From Roseburia faecis (GTDB taxonomy: Bacteria; Bacillota; Clostridia; Lachnospirales; Lachnospiraceae): 64,000 nt of DNA. The notes beneath the pieces were generated by a model. It was not told where the DNA came from. It worked only from the letters and a program-made list of their open reading frames with translations, and ran no database searches. The DNA lies in the NCBI RefSeq assembly GCF_001406815.1, contig NZ_CVRR01000009.1, positions 26,716 through 90,715 on the forward strand, read 5' to 3'. A program made the position numbers and the translations under genes. Below, piece after piece: positions 1 to 7,890 of this stretch (its first letter is position 1; each line of letters opens with the position of its first letter).

Positions 1-136
1 ATACTATTCTGTCATACTCCGGCACGGAAGCTGTAAAATAATAGCTTCCATCCGAATGCCTATACACATATGGATCTGCACGCTGTCTAATAAATGGTTT
101 ATTGTACTCAGTTTCTATATAATTGTTCTTATTCAT
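1..136 (-). CDS. GH43 glycosidase, N-terminal fragment at window edge
   Basis: Only the first 45 codons lie in the window. After a short basic start the frame reads DPYVYRHSDG and then YYFTASVPEYDRI, the opening of the five-bladed propeller of family GH43 arabinofuranosidases/beta-xylosidases; the Asp of the DPYV segment is the expected catalytic base. The ATG at 136 is preferred because AAGGAG lies 8 nt upstream; an ATG at 142 is too close to it. No signal peptide is seen, so the enzyme is probably cytoplasmic and acts on imported arabino- or xylo-oligosaccharides. It follows the LacI regulator and the GH51 gene on the same strand and is probably the last visible gene of that operon. The exact substrate cannot be told from this fragment. 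Confidence 0.8.
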   Translation of the reverse strand, partial: MNKNNYIETEYNKPFIRQRADPYVYRHSDGSYYFTASVPEYDRIV

Positions 137-179
137 ATTCATATCTCCTTTATTCGCACAGGAAATATGAATACGGTAA

Positions 180-1169
180 TTATAATGTATCTCTATCTAA
201 TATTTTGTGATTCAAATATATAGACTTAGGCGAATATACTTCTGATTCTATCTGTTGGATAAGTTCCACTACCGCAGTAGATGCAACTCCCTCAACATTT
301 GTCGAAACCGTTGTAAGTTTTGGAGAAATATATTGTAAAACACTGATATCATCAAATCCCATTAATCCAAAATCTTTTGGAATTTCATAGCCTTCCTTAG
401 CAGCCCATTGCATTATCATCAATGCATAGCTGTCTCCTGAACAAAGAAAAGCGGTTCTTTTATCCAGATTATTTTTGCAAACTGTTTGCACTTCTTGTAA
501 AAATTCATTTTTTCCAATTACATGCATATTTACATCTGGATACATCCCCATAGCATTTCTAAATCCCAATTCTCTCTGCTCATGCGTATAAGTATTTTTC
601 ACTTCTTTCATCTCAAGCGGAGGACAGATAAACAGAATCTTCTCATAGCCCTTTGATACAATATGTTTTACCGCATCCATGGTCGCAACCATTTCATTTA
701 CCTGTACAGTTGTAATCTTTTCTGATACCTGATTGCCAATACATACTACCGGAACATGCAGTGATAAGAGAAAATCTTCAAATTCTTTTCCTTTGTTTAT
801 TGGGTTAATCAATATCCCTTCCATTTGACGTTCAGCCAATCCCTGAATAAGTTTTTTCTCCCATTCAAGGCTATCATCACAAACTACTATATTAGTAAAA
901 TATCCTCTTTTATCAGCCTCTTTATTAATAGTATTTAATGATTGTACAAAGTACATGTTTTCGATATTGATTGTTACAACCCCAAGTGACATTGTTCTTC
1001 CATGATTTAAGCTCCTAGCCAGAAGATTCGGGCGATAATTATTATCTTTAGCAACCTGCAATATTCGTTCCTTAGTGTCCTTTGACACACTTCCACCATT
1101 TAAAGCTCTAAGAACTGTCGTTCTGGAAACACCACACTGCTCTGCTATCTGATTTACTGTAATTGCCAT
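180..1169 (-). CDS. LacI-family transcriptional regulator of the arabinoside operon
   Basis: This 329-aa protein has a LacI-type helix-turn-helix at residues 3-50 (QIAEQCGVSRTTVLRALNGG, then a hinge with YRPNLLARSL) and a periplasmic-binding-protein-like effector domain from about residue 60 (SLGVVTINIEN), ending with the LMGFDDISVLQYISPKLTTV segment usual in the family. It lies between GH51 and GH43 on the same strand. It probably binds the two similar palindromes around the operon promoter (5,985-5,998 and 6,118-6,131) and is released by an arabinose-containing sugar. The effector is inferred from the neighbours. It is not a GntR/LacI chimera like Bacillus AraR: the DNA-binding domain is LacI-like. 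Confidence 0.88.
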   Translation of the reverse strand: MAITVNQIAEQCGVSRTTVLRALNGGSVSKDTKERILQVAKDNNYRPNLLARSLNHGRTMSLGVVTINIENMYFVQSLNTINKEADKRGYFTNIVVCDDSLEWEKKLIQGLAERQMEGILINPINKGKEFEDFLLSLHVPVVCIGNQVSEKITTVQVNEMVATMDAVKHIVSKGYEKILFICPPLEMKEVKNTYTHEQRELGFRNAMGMYPDVNMHVIGKNEFLQEVQTVCKNNLDKRTAFLCSGDSYALMIMQWAAKEGYEIPKDFGLMGFDDISVLQYISPKLTTVSTNVEGVASTAVVELIQQIESEVYSPKSIYLNHKILDRDTL

Positions 1170-1265
1170 ATCCGTACCCCCGTATATTTCTAGTCAGAGT
1201 ATACCATAATCGCCTGTTATCATCAATGAACTCACGATTTTCTCAGGATTCACTATATATTCCTG

Positions 1266-2780
1266 TTACTGATTTATTCTTAATCTAACCACATTAAATG
1301 ATAATGGTTTTAATACTACTTTCGCCTCCCCATTGCCCAGTTTCACATTGTCAACTGTTTCCGGTTTAACAGCATCATGCTGAAATTGATTTGTCATTTT
1401 TTTATCTGCTGCTGTCATACCGATACTTTCGATTACACTATCTACTTCAAAATCCGACAATTGAAGTGACACTTTCTGTTTATTATCTTCATCACGATTT
1501 ACTGCAAAAAAGACTAACTCTCCATCCTCATCATTCCATACAACAATAAAATCTACATAAGGCACATTGTTAAATTCTTTACAGTCATATACTGGCCCAG
1601 TACTCGAGACATTTAAAACTATCCCCTTAGCGTAATTTGCGAAATAATAAAATGGATAATATATAGTCTGTAACCAATGCCCCCCACCCTTTTCTGTCAT
1701 AATACATGCACTTATATTAGTAAGAAGTGACTGGCATGCGATTTTAATTGCATCTGCATTTCTAATTATTACCATCTGCATCTCTGCAAACAATAACGCA
1801 TCTTCAAGGGTGTAAATCTGTTCACTGATTGCGGGTGCTATCTGCCATGGTTTCTCATCAATTTCATTATTTACAGTATTGCTTGGCACAGCCCATACGC
1901 CCCACTCATCAACGCTAAACTTCATATCTTTTTTAGAACGTTTTTTTTGCTTGATAACCTGTGCAACAGATCTAATAGTATGAATATACTCTTCCATATC
2001 AACCGATTGTGCCAGAAAAGTTTTTGTTCCCTTTTCCTGTCCTGCATAATACTGATGCAGTGCCAGATAATCTGCAACATCATAAGTTTTATCCAATACT
2101 TCCATATCCCACTCAGGATATGTATCCATACTTGACAGAGAACTTCCGCATACAATCAGTTCAATATCAGGATCTATCAACTTCATAACCTTTCCGGTCT
2201 CAGCCGCAATCTTTCCATACTCTTCCGCTGATTTGTGTCCTATCTGCCAGCTTCCGTCCATCTCATTCCCCAAACACCACATTTTTATTCCGTATGGCTC
2301 ATCTACACCGTGAGATTTACGCATGTCACTATACTGTGTTCCGCTAGGAAAATTACAGTATTCAAGATAATGTGCAGCATCTTCAACACCCCGTGTTCCT
2401 AAATTTACCGTAAAAATAGGATTAACATTTGTTTTTTTTGCCCATTTCATAAACTCATTTGTACCGAATTCATTTGTTTCAATTGACCTCCATGCAAGAT
2501 CAAGTTTATGCGGTCTCTTTTCTTTAGCCCCAACACCATCCTCCCAATGGTATGCAGAAACAAAATTACCACCTGGATAACGTACTGTTGTTACATTCAT
2601 TTCTTTTACGCGATCAATCACATCCTGCCTAAAGCCGTCTTCATCAGCATTCTTGTTGTCAGGTTCATATATTCCAGAATATATGACTCTTCCCATATGC
2701 TCAAGAAAAGAGCCAAACAATCTAGAATCTACTCTGTCAATTTGAAATTCTTTATTACATACTACTTTTGTAGTTTCCAT
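1266..2780 (-). CDS. abfA: GH51 alpha-L-arabinofuranosidase
   Basis: The 504-aa length is typical of intracellular GH51 enzymes, which release terminal alpha-L-arabinofuranose from arabinan or arabinoxylan oligosaccharides by a retaining mechanism. Seen in the sequence are FGSFLEHMGRVIYSGIY near the N-terminus, VRYPGGNFVSAYHW, the acid/base Glu in WCLGNEMDG (about residue 173) and the nucleophile Glu in FSVDEWGVW (about residue 295), followed by a C-terminal beta-sandwich. There is no signal peptide, so it is cytoplasmic. The ATG at 2,780 is chosen because GGAG lies 9 nt upstream; a TTG three codons earlier is possible but has no better ribosome site. It lies 12 bp behind the second permease, in the importer operon. 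Confidence 0.93.
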   Translation of the reverse strand: METTKVVCNKEFQIDRVDSRLFGSFLEHMGRVIYSGIYEPDNKNADEDGFRQDVIDRVKEMNVTTVRYPGGNFVSAYHWEDGVGAKEKRPHKLDLAWRSIETNEFGTNEFMKWAKKTNVNPIFTVNLGTRGVEDAAHYLEYCNFPSGTQYSDMRKSHGVDEPYGIKMWCLGNEMDGSWQIGHKSAEEYGKIAAETGKVMKLIDPDIELIVCGSSLSSMDTYPEWDMEVLDKTYDVADYLALHQYYAGQEKGTKTFLAQSVDMEEYIHTIRSVAQVIKQKKRSKKDMKFSVDEWGVWAVPSNTVNNEIDEKPWQIAPAISEQIYTLEDALLFAEMQMVIIRNADAIKIACQSLLTNISACIMTEKGGGHWLQTIYYPFYYFANYAKGIVLNVSSTGPVYDCKEFNNVPYVDFIVVWNDEDGELVFFAVNRDEDNKQKVSLQLSDFEVDSVIESIGMTAADKKMTNQFQHDAVKPETVDNVKLGNGEAKVVLKPLSFNVVRLRINQ

Positions 2781-2792
2781 CTTCCTCAACTC

Positions 2793-3638
2793 CTATCCTT
2801 TTAATCCACCACTGCTCATGCCTTCAACAAAGTACTTCTGTCCAAACATATAAAGTACAAACATCGGCAGTAATGAAACAAGTGCTCCTGCAAAAGCAGC
2901 ACCATATTCAATAGTATTTTGTCCTATAAATAATGCTAATCCATTTGCAAGTGTTCTCATTTCTGTACTGCTTGTAACAATCATCGGCCATAACAGATCA
3001 TTCCAAGAGCCATTAACACTTAAAATAACCAATGTTATTACCGCTGGTTTTACCTGCGGAAGCATAATTTTCCAGAATATTCCAAATTCCGACAGGCCAT
3101 CAATTCTGGCTGCCTCTGCCATTTCTTTCGGTATCCCCGTAAACGCAGCTCTCATCATAAATATTGAACCAGCAACTGCCACTCTCGGAATTATAAGTCC
3201 CCAATAAGTGTCATACATTCCCATCTTGTATACAACAAGGAATAACGGAACCATAATTACCTGAAAAGGAACCATCATTGTTGCCAATGTCATCAAAAAT
3301 GTTCCTGTTTTACCTTTAAATTCGTAAAATGCATATGCATATCCAGCCATACTATTTACGACAACAGCTAAAGCAGTTGTTACACCTGCATATATTACAG
3401 AGTTTGCAATATAACGAATAATGTTAATTCGCCCCTGCACGTCCACAAAGTTTTCAAGTGTAAATGTTTTAGGAATAAATGTAGGTGGCCATGAAATGAT
3501 CTCTCTTTCTGTCTTGAAAGCACTAAATGTCATCCAAATGACCGGCACTAAAACCAGCAAAGCAATTATGATCAATATCAAAGCAACCGGTACATTAAAG
3601 AATACTTTCCCAATACTTATCGTCTTTTTCTTTTTCAT
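2793..3638 (-). CDS. ABC sugar permease, MalG/AraQ type (CUT1)
   Basis: A 281-aa inner-membrane permease with six predicted helices, starting after a basic tail (MKKKKT). The cytoplasmic EAA loop that docks the ATPase is visible as EMAEAARIDGLSEFGIF near residue 180, and the C-terminus KYFVEGMSSGGLKG is the usual end of MalG-type subunits. It pairs with the permease directly upstream (4 bp gap) and the binding lipoprotein before that. No ATPase is encoded in the operon, which is normal for this importer class because one MsmK-type ATPase often serves many importers. The substrate is inferred from the following GH51 gene to be an arabinose-containing oligosaccharide. Confidence 0.93.
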   Translation of the reverse strand: MKKKKTISIGKVFFNVPVALILIIIALLVLVPVIWMTFSAFKTEREIISWPPTFIPKTFTLENFVDVQGRINIIRYIANSVIYAGVTTALAVVVNSMAGYAYAFYEFKGKTGTFLMTLATMMVPFQVIMVPLFLVVYKMGMYDTYWGLIIPRVAVAGSIFMMRAAFTGIPKEMAEAARIDGLSEFGIFWKIMLPQVKPAVITLVILSVNGSWNDLLWPMIVTSSTEMRTLANGLALFIGQNTIEYGAAFAGALVSLLPMFVLYMFGQKYFVEGMSSGGLKG

Positions 3639-3642
3639 ACCG

Positions 3643-4527
3643 TTAGTCCTCCTTTACCATTCTTCTATACATCAAGACAGTAATGAACATAATAATAATG
3701 AAAAGTACTACCGACATTGCCGATGCATATCCCATGCTTGAATTTGATGAAAACGCTCTTGAATATATATAACTAACAGTTGACTCTGTAGTATAATTTG
3801 GTCCACCGTTTGTCGTTACATATATGATATCAAAAATCTGAAGAGCACCTGCAAATCTGGTCATCATGATATACCAGAATGTAGGCCGTATGGAAGGAAC
3901 TGTTATATGTAAAAACTGAAGAATTTTTCCCGCCCCATCCATTTGAGCTGCTTCAAATAATGAAGGTGATACCTGCTGGATTGCAGTAACATATATTATT
4001 GTCGAAATACCAAAGCTTCTCCATATTGATATAAACGAGATTACAAATATTGTAAGTCCCGGAGTATTCATAAAATTAATTTTTCCTAATCCCATTGACT
4101 GTAAAGCAGCCGTTATAAAGCCTATATTTGAATGTAAAATCATTCTCCACATAATACCTATTACAGTTGCAGAACAAATAACAGGGAGAAAGTACACTGC
4201 ACGTAAAAACTTATTTCTCTTATTATTTTTGCTAATAAATGCTGCTATTACCAAGGCCCCTAATACTTGCACAGGTACCTCAATGCCTGTAAAAATCGCA
4301 GTAACCTTTAAACTGTTTATAAAGCGTGGATCATGAAATGCTTCTACAAAATTATCCCATCCTACGAATGTAGCATGATTCATCGTAATAGGGACATCAA
4401 AAAAGCTTAAACCAAATGCCATAATTAAGGGAATTATATTGAATAATATCAATAAAATTATTGAAGGAGCGATAAAAACATATGCACTTCTGGATGGTCT
4501 ATTCCAATACTTTCTTATTTTTTCCAT
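3643..4527 (-). CDS. ABC sugar permease, MalF/AraP type (CUT1)
   Basis: A 294-aa permease. The cytoplasmic N-terminus (YWNRPSRSAYVFIAPS) leads into six predicted helices; the EAA loop is SLFEAAQMDGAGKILQFLHI around residue 190. It forms a heterodimer with the next gene, only 4 bp downstream. Between the upstream binding-protein gene and this one lies a stem-loop (4,551-4,583), a common arrangement that lowers permease expression relative to the binding protein. Confidence 0.93.
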   Translation of the reverse strand: MEKIRKYWNRPSRSAYVFIAPSIILLILFNIIPLIMAFGLSFFDVPITMNHATFVGWDNFVEAFHDPRFINSLKVTAIFTGIEVPVQVLGALVIAAFISKNNKRNKFLRAVYFLPVICSATVIGIMWRMILHSNIGFITAALQSMGLGKINFMNTPGLTIFVISFISIWRSFGISTIIYVTAIQQVSPSLFEAAQMDGAGKILQFLHITVPSIRPTFWYIMMTRFAGALQIFDIIYVTTNGGPNYTTESTVSYIYSRAFSSNSSMGYASAMSVVLFIIIMFITVLMYRRMVKED

Positions 4528-4550
4528 CTATTACTTCAACCTTTCTATTG

Positions 4551-4583
4551 AAAGGGCGACCTTTTATTAAAGCCGCCCCTTCT
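4551..4583 (-). terminator. Intra-operon stem-loop behind the binding-protein gene
   Basis: AAAGGGCG (4,551-4,558) pairs with CGCCC-C-TT (4,574-4,581) with one bulged base around an A/T-rich loop. There is no clear run of T after it on the minus strand, so it is better read as an mRNA-stabilising or partly terminating element than as a full terminator. Confidence 0.5.
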
Positions 4584-4603
4584 TTTGCTATTTATGTTTC
4601 CTG

Positions 4604-5905
4604 CTATTTGTTGTATTTATCAACTATCTTCTGGGTCGATTTCTGAGCTTTTGCTAACGCATCTTCAACCGATGAATTACCAAATGCCACCGAGTTGATC
4701 ATCTCTGGAATAACATCTGATAATACAGAATTAATGCCAGGGAAGTTTGAATCAACTATAAAATCTGTAGGAGCTTCCGGATTAGCTGCCGACATGGCGC
4801 TCAGTTTCTTATTAGCCTTATATTCTTTGTTATTTTGAACTGAATATGTATATGCCGGGAATCCATTCTGAAGAGACCACTCTAAAGCAGGACTGCTTCC
4901 ATCTTTATCCTGGGTATTCCACCACTTGATGAATTTATAAGCAGCTTCTTTTTCGGCATCACTTGCTGCTGTTGTAATACCAAATCCAATAACCTCAACA
5001 GAATTCATATCTCCTGCATCGCCCTGTGGAATAAGCCCGATACCATAATCCACCCCGGCAGTGTCAAGTCCTGCTGTTACCCAAGGACCTCCAACAGTAA
5101 TTCCAACCTGTCCTGCACTCATCATTGAATCCGTATCTGCTTCAAGAGGATTATCGCCATCGTCCACCATATCTTTGTACATGTTAAGGAAATTCTCATA
5201 TCCCGCATTATTTTCAAAATTAGCCTTCCACGTTCCATTATCATCAGTAACAGCCAATCCCCCAAATCTCTGCATAATGTGTGCAATTTGGTAGGCATAA
5301 TCATAAGAAATTCCTGAGCCGTAAATATTTTTGGTTGAATCAGAAATCTTTGCTGCATCCTGCTGCCACTCATCCCATGATGTAGGAGGTGTCTCAGGGT
5401 CAAGACCAGCCTTTTTAAACAGATCTTTGTTCCAGTACATATAGTATCCAACTACCTGGAATGGGACGAAATATGTTTTATCACCATCAGAACAATAATC
5501 CAAATATGACTGAATAAAATCATCCTTATTCAAATCTGTCTTATCAAACACATCACTAACATCCTGCAAATAGTCCCCATATGTAAATCTGTAAGCACTT
5601 GAGCTAAGAATCATTGTTGGCCCTTCGCCAGCTGCAAATGCTGTTGATAACTGGCTGTCAAAATCTGATGAAATATCCATCTTTACTTTGATTCCATCAG
5701 TATTTTCCTTATTAAATTTATCAACCATCTTTACCAGCATATCTCCATCAGCTCCGGTAAAGCTATTCCAGAAAGTAACTGTTGTCCCTTTTGATGAATC
5801 TGATTTCTTATTTTTTGCATTACCTGTTGATCCACCACAGGCTACAAGTGATGTAACCATCATTGCCGCCAATCCCAATGCCATAAACTTTTTAAACTTA
5901 TTCAT
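4604..5905 (-). CDS. Sugar-binding lipoprotein of the arabinoside importer
   Basis: A 433-aa extracellular solute-binding protein of the CUT1 family. The signal peptide is lipoprotein-type: MNKFKKF, a hydrophobic core, then the lipobox SLVAC with the lipidated Cys at about residue 23, followed by a Gly/Ser/Lys-rich linker. The mature part shows the family pattern TVTFWNSFTGADG at its start and YKFIKWWNTQ in the second half. The ATG at 5,905 is used because GGAGG lies 4 nt upstream; an earlier in-frame ATG at 5,932 has no ribosome site and would spoil the signal peptide. It is the first gene of the operon, 110 bp downstream of the promoter -10 box. Confidence 0.93.
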   Translation of the reverse strand: MNKFKKFMALGLAAMMVTSLVACGGSTGNAKNKKSDSSKGTTVTFWNSFTGADGDMLVKMVDKFNKENTDGIKVKMDISSDFDSQLSTAFAAGEGPTMILSSSAYRFTYGDYLQDVSDVFDKTDLNKDDFIQSYLDYCSDGDKTYFVPFQVVGYYMYWNKDLFKKAGLDPETPPTSWDEWQQDAAKISDSTKNIYGSGISYDYAYQIAHIMQRFGGLAVTDDNGTWKANFENNAGYENFLNMYKDMVDDGDNPLEADTDSMMSAGQVGITVGGPWVTAGLDTAGVDYGIGLIPQGDAGDMNSVEVIGFGITTAASDAEKEAAYKFIKWWNTQDKDGSSPALEWSLQNGFPAYTYSVQNNKEYKANKKLSAMSAANPEAPTDFIVDSNFPGINSVLSDVIPEMINSVAFGNSSVEDALAKAQKSTQKIVDKYNK

Positions 5906-5984
5906 ATATCCTCCATTCTGAAATATGTCCAATTATTCTACTTCGTCAAGCAAATAACCTTCAACTATTCTTGCTGCGTCGTGT

Positions 5985-5998
5985 TGTACACGTGTACA
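5985..5998. promoter_or_regulatory. Operator 1 of the arabinoside operon
   Basis: TGTACACGTGTACA is a perfect 14-bp palindrome lying 17-30 bp downstream of the -10 box in the transcribed leader. Its even symmetry around a central CG is typical of LacI-family operators. The likely ligand is the LacI protein encoded at 180-1,169 (inference). Confidence 0.7.
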
Positions 5999-6014
5999 TT
6001 TATCTTGTAAATTA

Positions 6015-6043
6015 AATATATTACCTGTTCTTGTTAATGTCAA
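6015..6043 (-). promoter_or_regulatory. Sigma-A promoter of the arabinoside operon
   Basis: On the minus strand TTGACA (6,043-6,038) and TATATT (6,020-6,015) are separated by exactly 17 bp. Operator 1 lies just downstream and operator 2 about 75 bp upstream of the -35 box. Confidence 0.75.
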
Positions 6044-6117
6044 TATTCTTTTGCATTTTTGTCTGTAGTGTCATATTTCCAATTATTTTTTTGTGCATTT
6101 TTACTATTTGCAATATT

Positions 6118-6131
6118 TGTACTCGTGTTCA
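6118..6131. promoter_or_regulatory. Operator 2 of the arabinoside operon (imperfect)
   Basis: TGTACTCGTGTTCA matches operator 1 at 12 of 14 positions. The sites start 133 bp apart on either side of the promoter, an arrangement that would allow repression by DNA looping (inference). Confidence 0.6.
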
Positions 6132-6509
6132 TTTCAGAAAATTAAAATCTCTGTGTAAAGTATTATATTATTCTTCGCAATATTCTAGGAAAATGCATCC
6201 ATATTTGCCTGCTTATAAACATCATACGATTTTTGCTTCGACATCCACAGGTGTCAGTTTAAACAGCACACAATCAAAAACTATATATATAACAACTGAC
6301 TGACCAAAAAAGATAGTACAAGATGGGTATCAGATGCTTCTGATTCAATAGTATAGTCTTATTTTCGTCACCACCACGCTTGAAATATGCCCTGACTTGA
6401 GCTCACGAAAACTGAAATGAAATTGATTGAATAATTATTCTCCTGAGAATTTCCTGATTATTTTATACTATATAGAAAACGAATATTTTTAGAATTGATT
6501 ATGTAGATT
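6132..6509. other. Non-coding stretch, nothing recognised
   Basis: This AT-rich stretch lies between the upstream operator and the interrupted inverted repeat at 6,510. Short reading frames here have no ribosome sites or family resemblance. No RNA gene is recognised. Confidence 0.4.
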
Positions 6510-6597
6510 GCGGTTTGAAATTTTCCAGATGGTTTACTGCATACCTACAACAGGGAACGCTCCCCGTTTGCAGTAATTCCACTGGAAAAGTAACCGC
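6510..6597. repeat. Interrupted long inverted repeat (possible structured RNA)
   Basis: Four nested pairs can be drawn: GCGGTT (6,510) with AACCGC (6,592); TTTTCCAG (6,521) with CTGGAAAA (6,582); TTACTGCA (6,534) with TGCAGTAA (6,569); GGGA (6,553) with TCCC (6,561) closing a 4-nt loop. The internal loops are 5/2, 5/5 and 11/4 nt. It lies 4 bp past the stop codon of the YczE-like gene. There is no long T-run on either side, so it is not a simple terminator. Identity unknown. Confidence 0.6.
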
Positions 6598-6601
6598 CTG
6601 T

Positions 6602-7366
6602 TTACTCCTCGATTCCGGCAAGTGCCGTCAGTTTTTCCTTTGTAAAATGATTAAAGACCGCAATCGTACGCCCTACAAGGATCACGGCAAGCACCGTTCC
6701 GATCCCGATACCATGCAACCGCCCGGTGCAGACCAGGCTGATCACAATCGTAATTGTCACGTTGAGCACATCAAAACAGTTCTTCGTAAATCCGACACTT
6801 CTGTGAATACAATCCGCAATCGCCTGTACGATTCCATCGCCAGGATTCGGGACAATCCGCATATTCAAAGACATTGCTGCACCGATTCCTGTACAGAGCA
6901 GGGCAAGAAGCAATACGAGCAACCGCTGCACCATAACCGGTGCTGTCATATTTCCTTCCGGAAATGCCGGCAAAACCGATGAAAACACATTTAAAAACCG
7001 CGTAAACACGATGCTGAGTGGAATCTGCAAAATGTCCATAACAAAAATAAGCTTCCGGTTCATCCGGTTTGCATGTTTCAGTAAATCTTCCGTGCCGTTT
7101 TCTGTCTCCCGAAGTGACTTTTCCACCCTTTTTTCATACTGCTTTTCCCGGATATTGTGCAAAACCAGTTCCAGTATTACGAAAATTGTGTATAACACAA
7201 GTGTTGTATTTCCGAAATTGTGATGTGTGATCTCCGATACGCTGTAAGATACCGAAATGATTGGAGATACGCCAAGTCCCGCTTTCGTATTCAGGGTAAG
7301 ACCCATCGCCAGGATTAATAATCCTGCAATATAGATCAATACACGATAGATCATTGATTTTTTCAT
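6602..7366 (-). CDS. YczE/YitT-like integral membrane protein
   Basis: A 254-aa membrane protein with about five hydrophobic segments. The N-terminal helix YIAGLLILAMGLTLNTKAGLGVSP, the later RIVPNPGDGIVQAIA segment and GIGIGTVLAVILVGRTIAVF match the YczE/YyaS/YitT family, whose biochemical function is not established; some members are linked to surfactin production or transport. A hydrophilic, charged insert (REKQYEKRVEKSLRETENG, residues 73-91) lies between helices 2 and 3. It is divergent from the GntR repressor gene, 153 bp away, and may share control with it (inference). Confidence 0.75.
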   Translation of the reverse strand: MKKSMIYRVLIYIAGLLILAMGLTLNTKAGLGVSPIISVSYSVSEITHHNFGNTTLVLYTIFVILELVLHNIREKQYEKRVEKSLRETENGTEDLLKHANRMNRKLIFVMDILQIPLSIVFTRFLNVFSSVLPAFPEGNMTAPVMVQRLLVLLLALLCTGIGAAMSLNMRIVPNPGDGIVQAIADCIHRSVGFTKNCFDVLNVTITIVISLVCTGRLHGIGIGTVLAVILVGRTIAVFNHFTKEKLTALAGIEE

Positions 7367-7447
7367 AGAATAATTTCCCTTTCTTCTATAACCTATTATG
7401 CACTTTTTTATTTATTTTTCAATGCCTAAGATTCCTTCTTGTTTTAC

Positions 7448-7476
7448 TTGACATTTTGTATTGTTTGTATTATTGT
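7448..7476 (+). promoter_or_regulatory. Promoter of the GntR/membrane-protein operon
   Basis: TTGACA (7,448-7,453), a 17-bp spacer and TATTGT (7,471-7,476). The -10 box lies inside the inverted repeat at 7,464-7,488. Confidence 0.6.
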
Positions 7477-7488
7477 AGCTAATACAAA
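7464..7488. promoter_or_regulatory. Probable autoregulatory operator of the GntR protein
   Basis: TTTGTATTA and TAATACAAA are perfect 9-bp arms around a 7-bp centre, covering the -10 region. YtrA-subfamily repressors commonly repress their own operon from such sites; binding here is inferred. Confidence 0.65.
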
Positions 7489-7519
7489 ATACTGTATGAT
7501 ATTTACGGAAGGAGAAAAC

Positions 7520-7885
7520 ATGGTAATTTCCATCAATGATGCCTCCGAGATTCCGATCTACCAGCAGATCCGCAATCAGATCGTGCTCGGCATTTCGGAC
7601 GGGCGGCTTGCTCCGGGCGAACAACTTCCCACCGTGCGGGCACTGGCAGAGGAGATCGGTATCAACTCCATGACCGTCAGCAAAGCCTACACCCTCTTAA
7701 AACAGGAGGGCTACATCTACACCGACCGCAGAAGCGGTGCCCGCGTGCGGCAGGAATTTGAAACGAATAAAGAATTGTCGGAAAAATCCCAGGAACTGCT
7801 GCGCCAGATCATTTCCGAAGCGAAAGTAAGCGGCATGACGCAGACAGAATTTTTCGACTTATGCAAACGCATCTATAAGGGGTGA
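7520..7885 (+). CDS. YtrA-subfamily GntR transcriptional regulator
   Basis: A 121-aa protein with a winged helix (residues about 8-78: IPIYQQIRNQIVLGISDGRLAPG, then LPTVRALAEEIGINSMTVSKAYTLL and the wing YIYTDRRSGARV) and only a short C-terminal helical tail (QELLRQIISEAKVSGMTQ). That architecture is the YtrA subfamily, which represses adjacent membrane or ABC genes. The ATG at 7,520 has GGAAGGAG 5 nt upstream. It overlaps the ribosome site of the next gene, so the two are translated together; the inverted repeat at 7,464-7,488 is the likely operator. Confidence 0.9.
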   Translation: MVISINDASEIPIYQQIRNQIVLGISDGRLAPGEQLPTVRALAEEIGINSMTVSKAYTLLKQEGYIYTDRRSGARVRQEFETNKELSEKSQELLRQIISEAKVSGMTQTEFFDLCKRIYKG

Positions 7886-7890
7886 TTGTT

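Noticed and set aside
6031..6303. 90-codon hydrophobic frame upstream of the arabinoside operon
   Set aside because: It lies across the operon promoter and operator, lacks a ribosome site, and its composition is that of AT-rich non-coding DNA.
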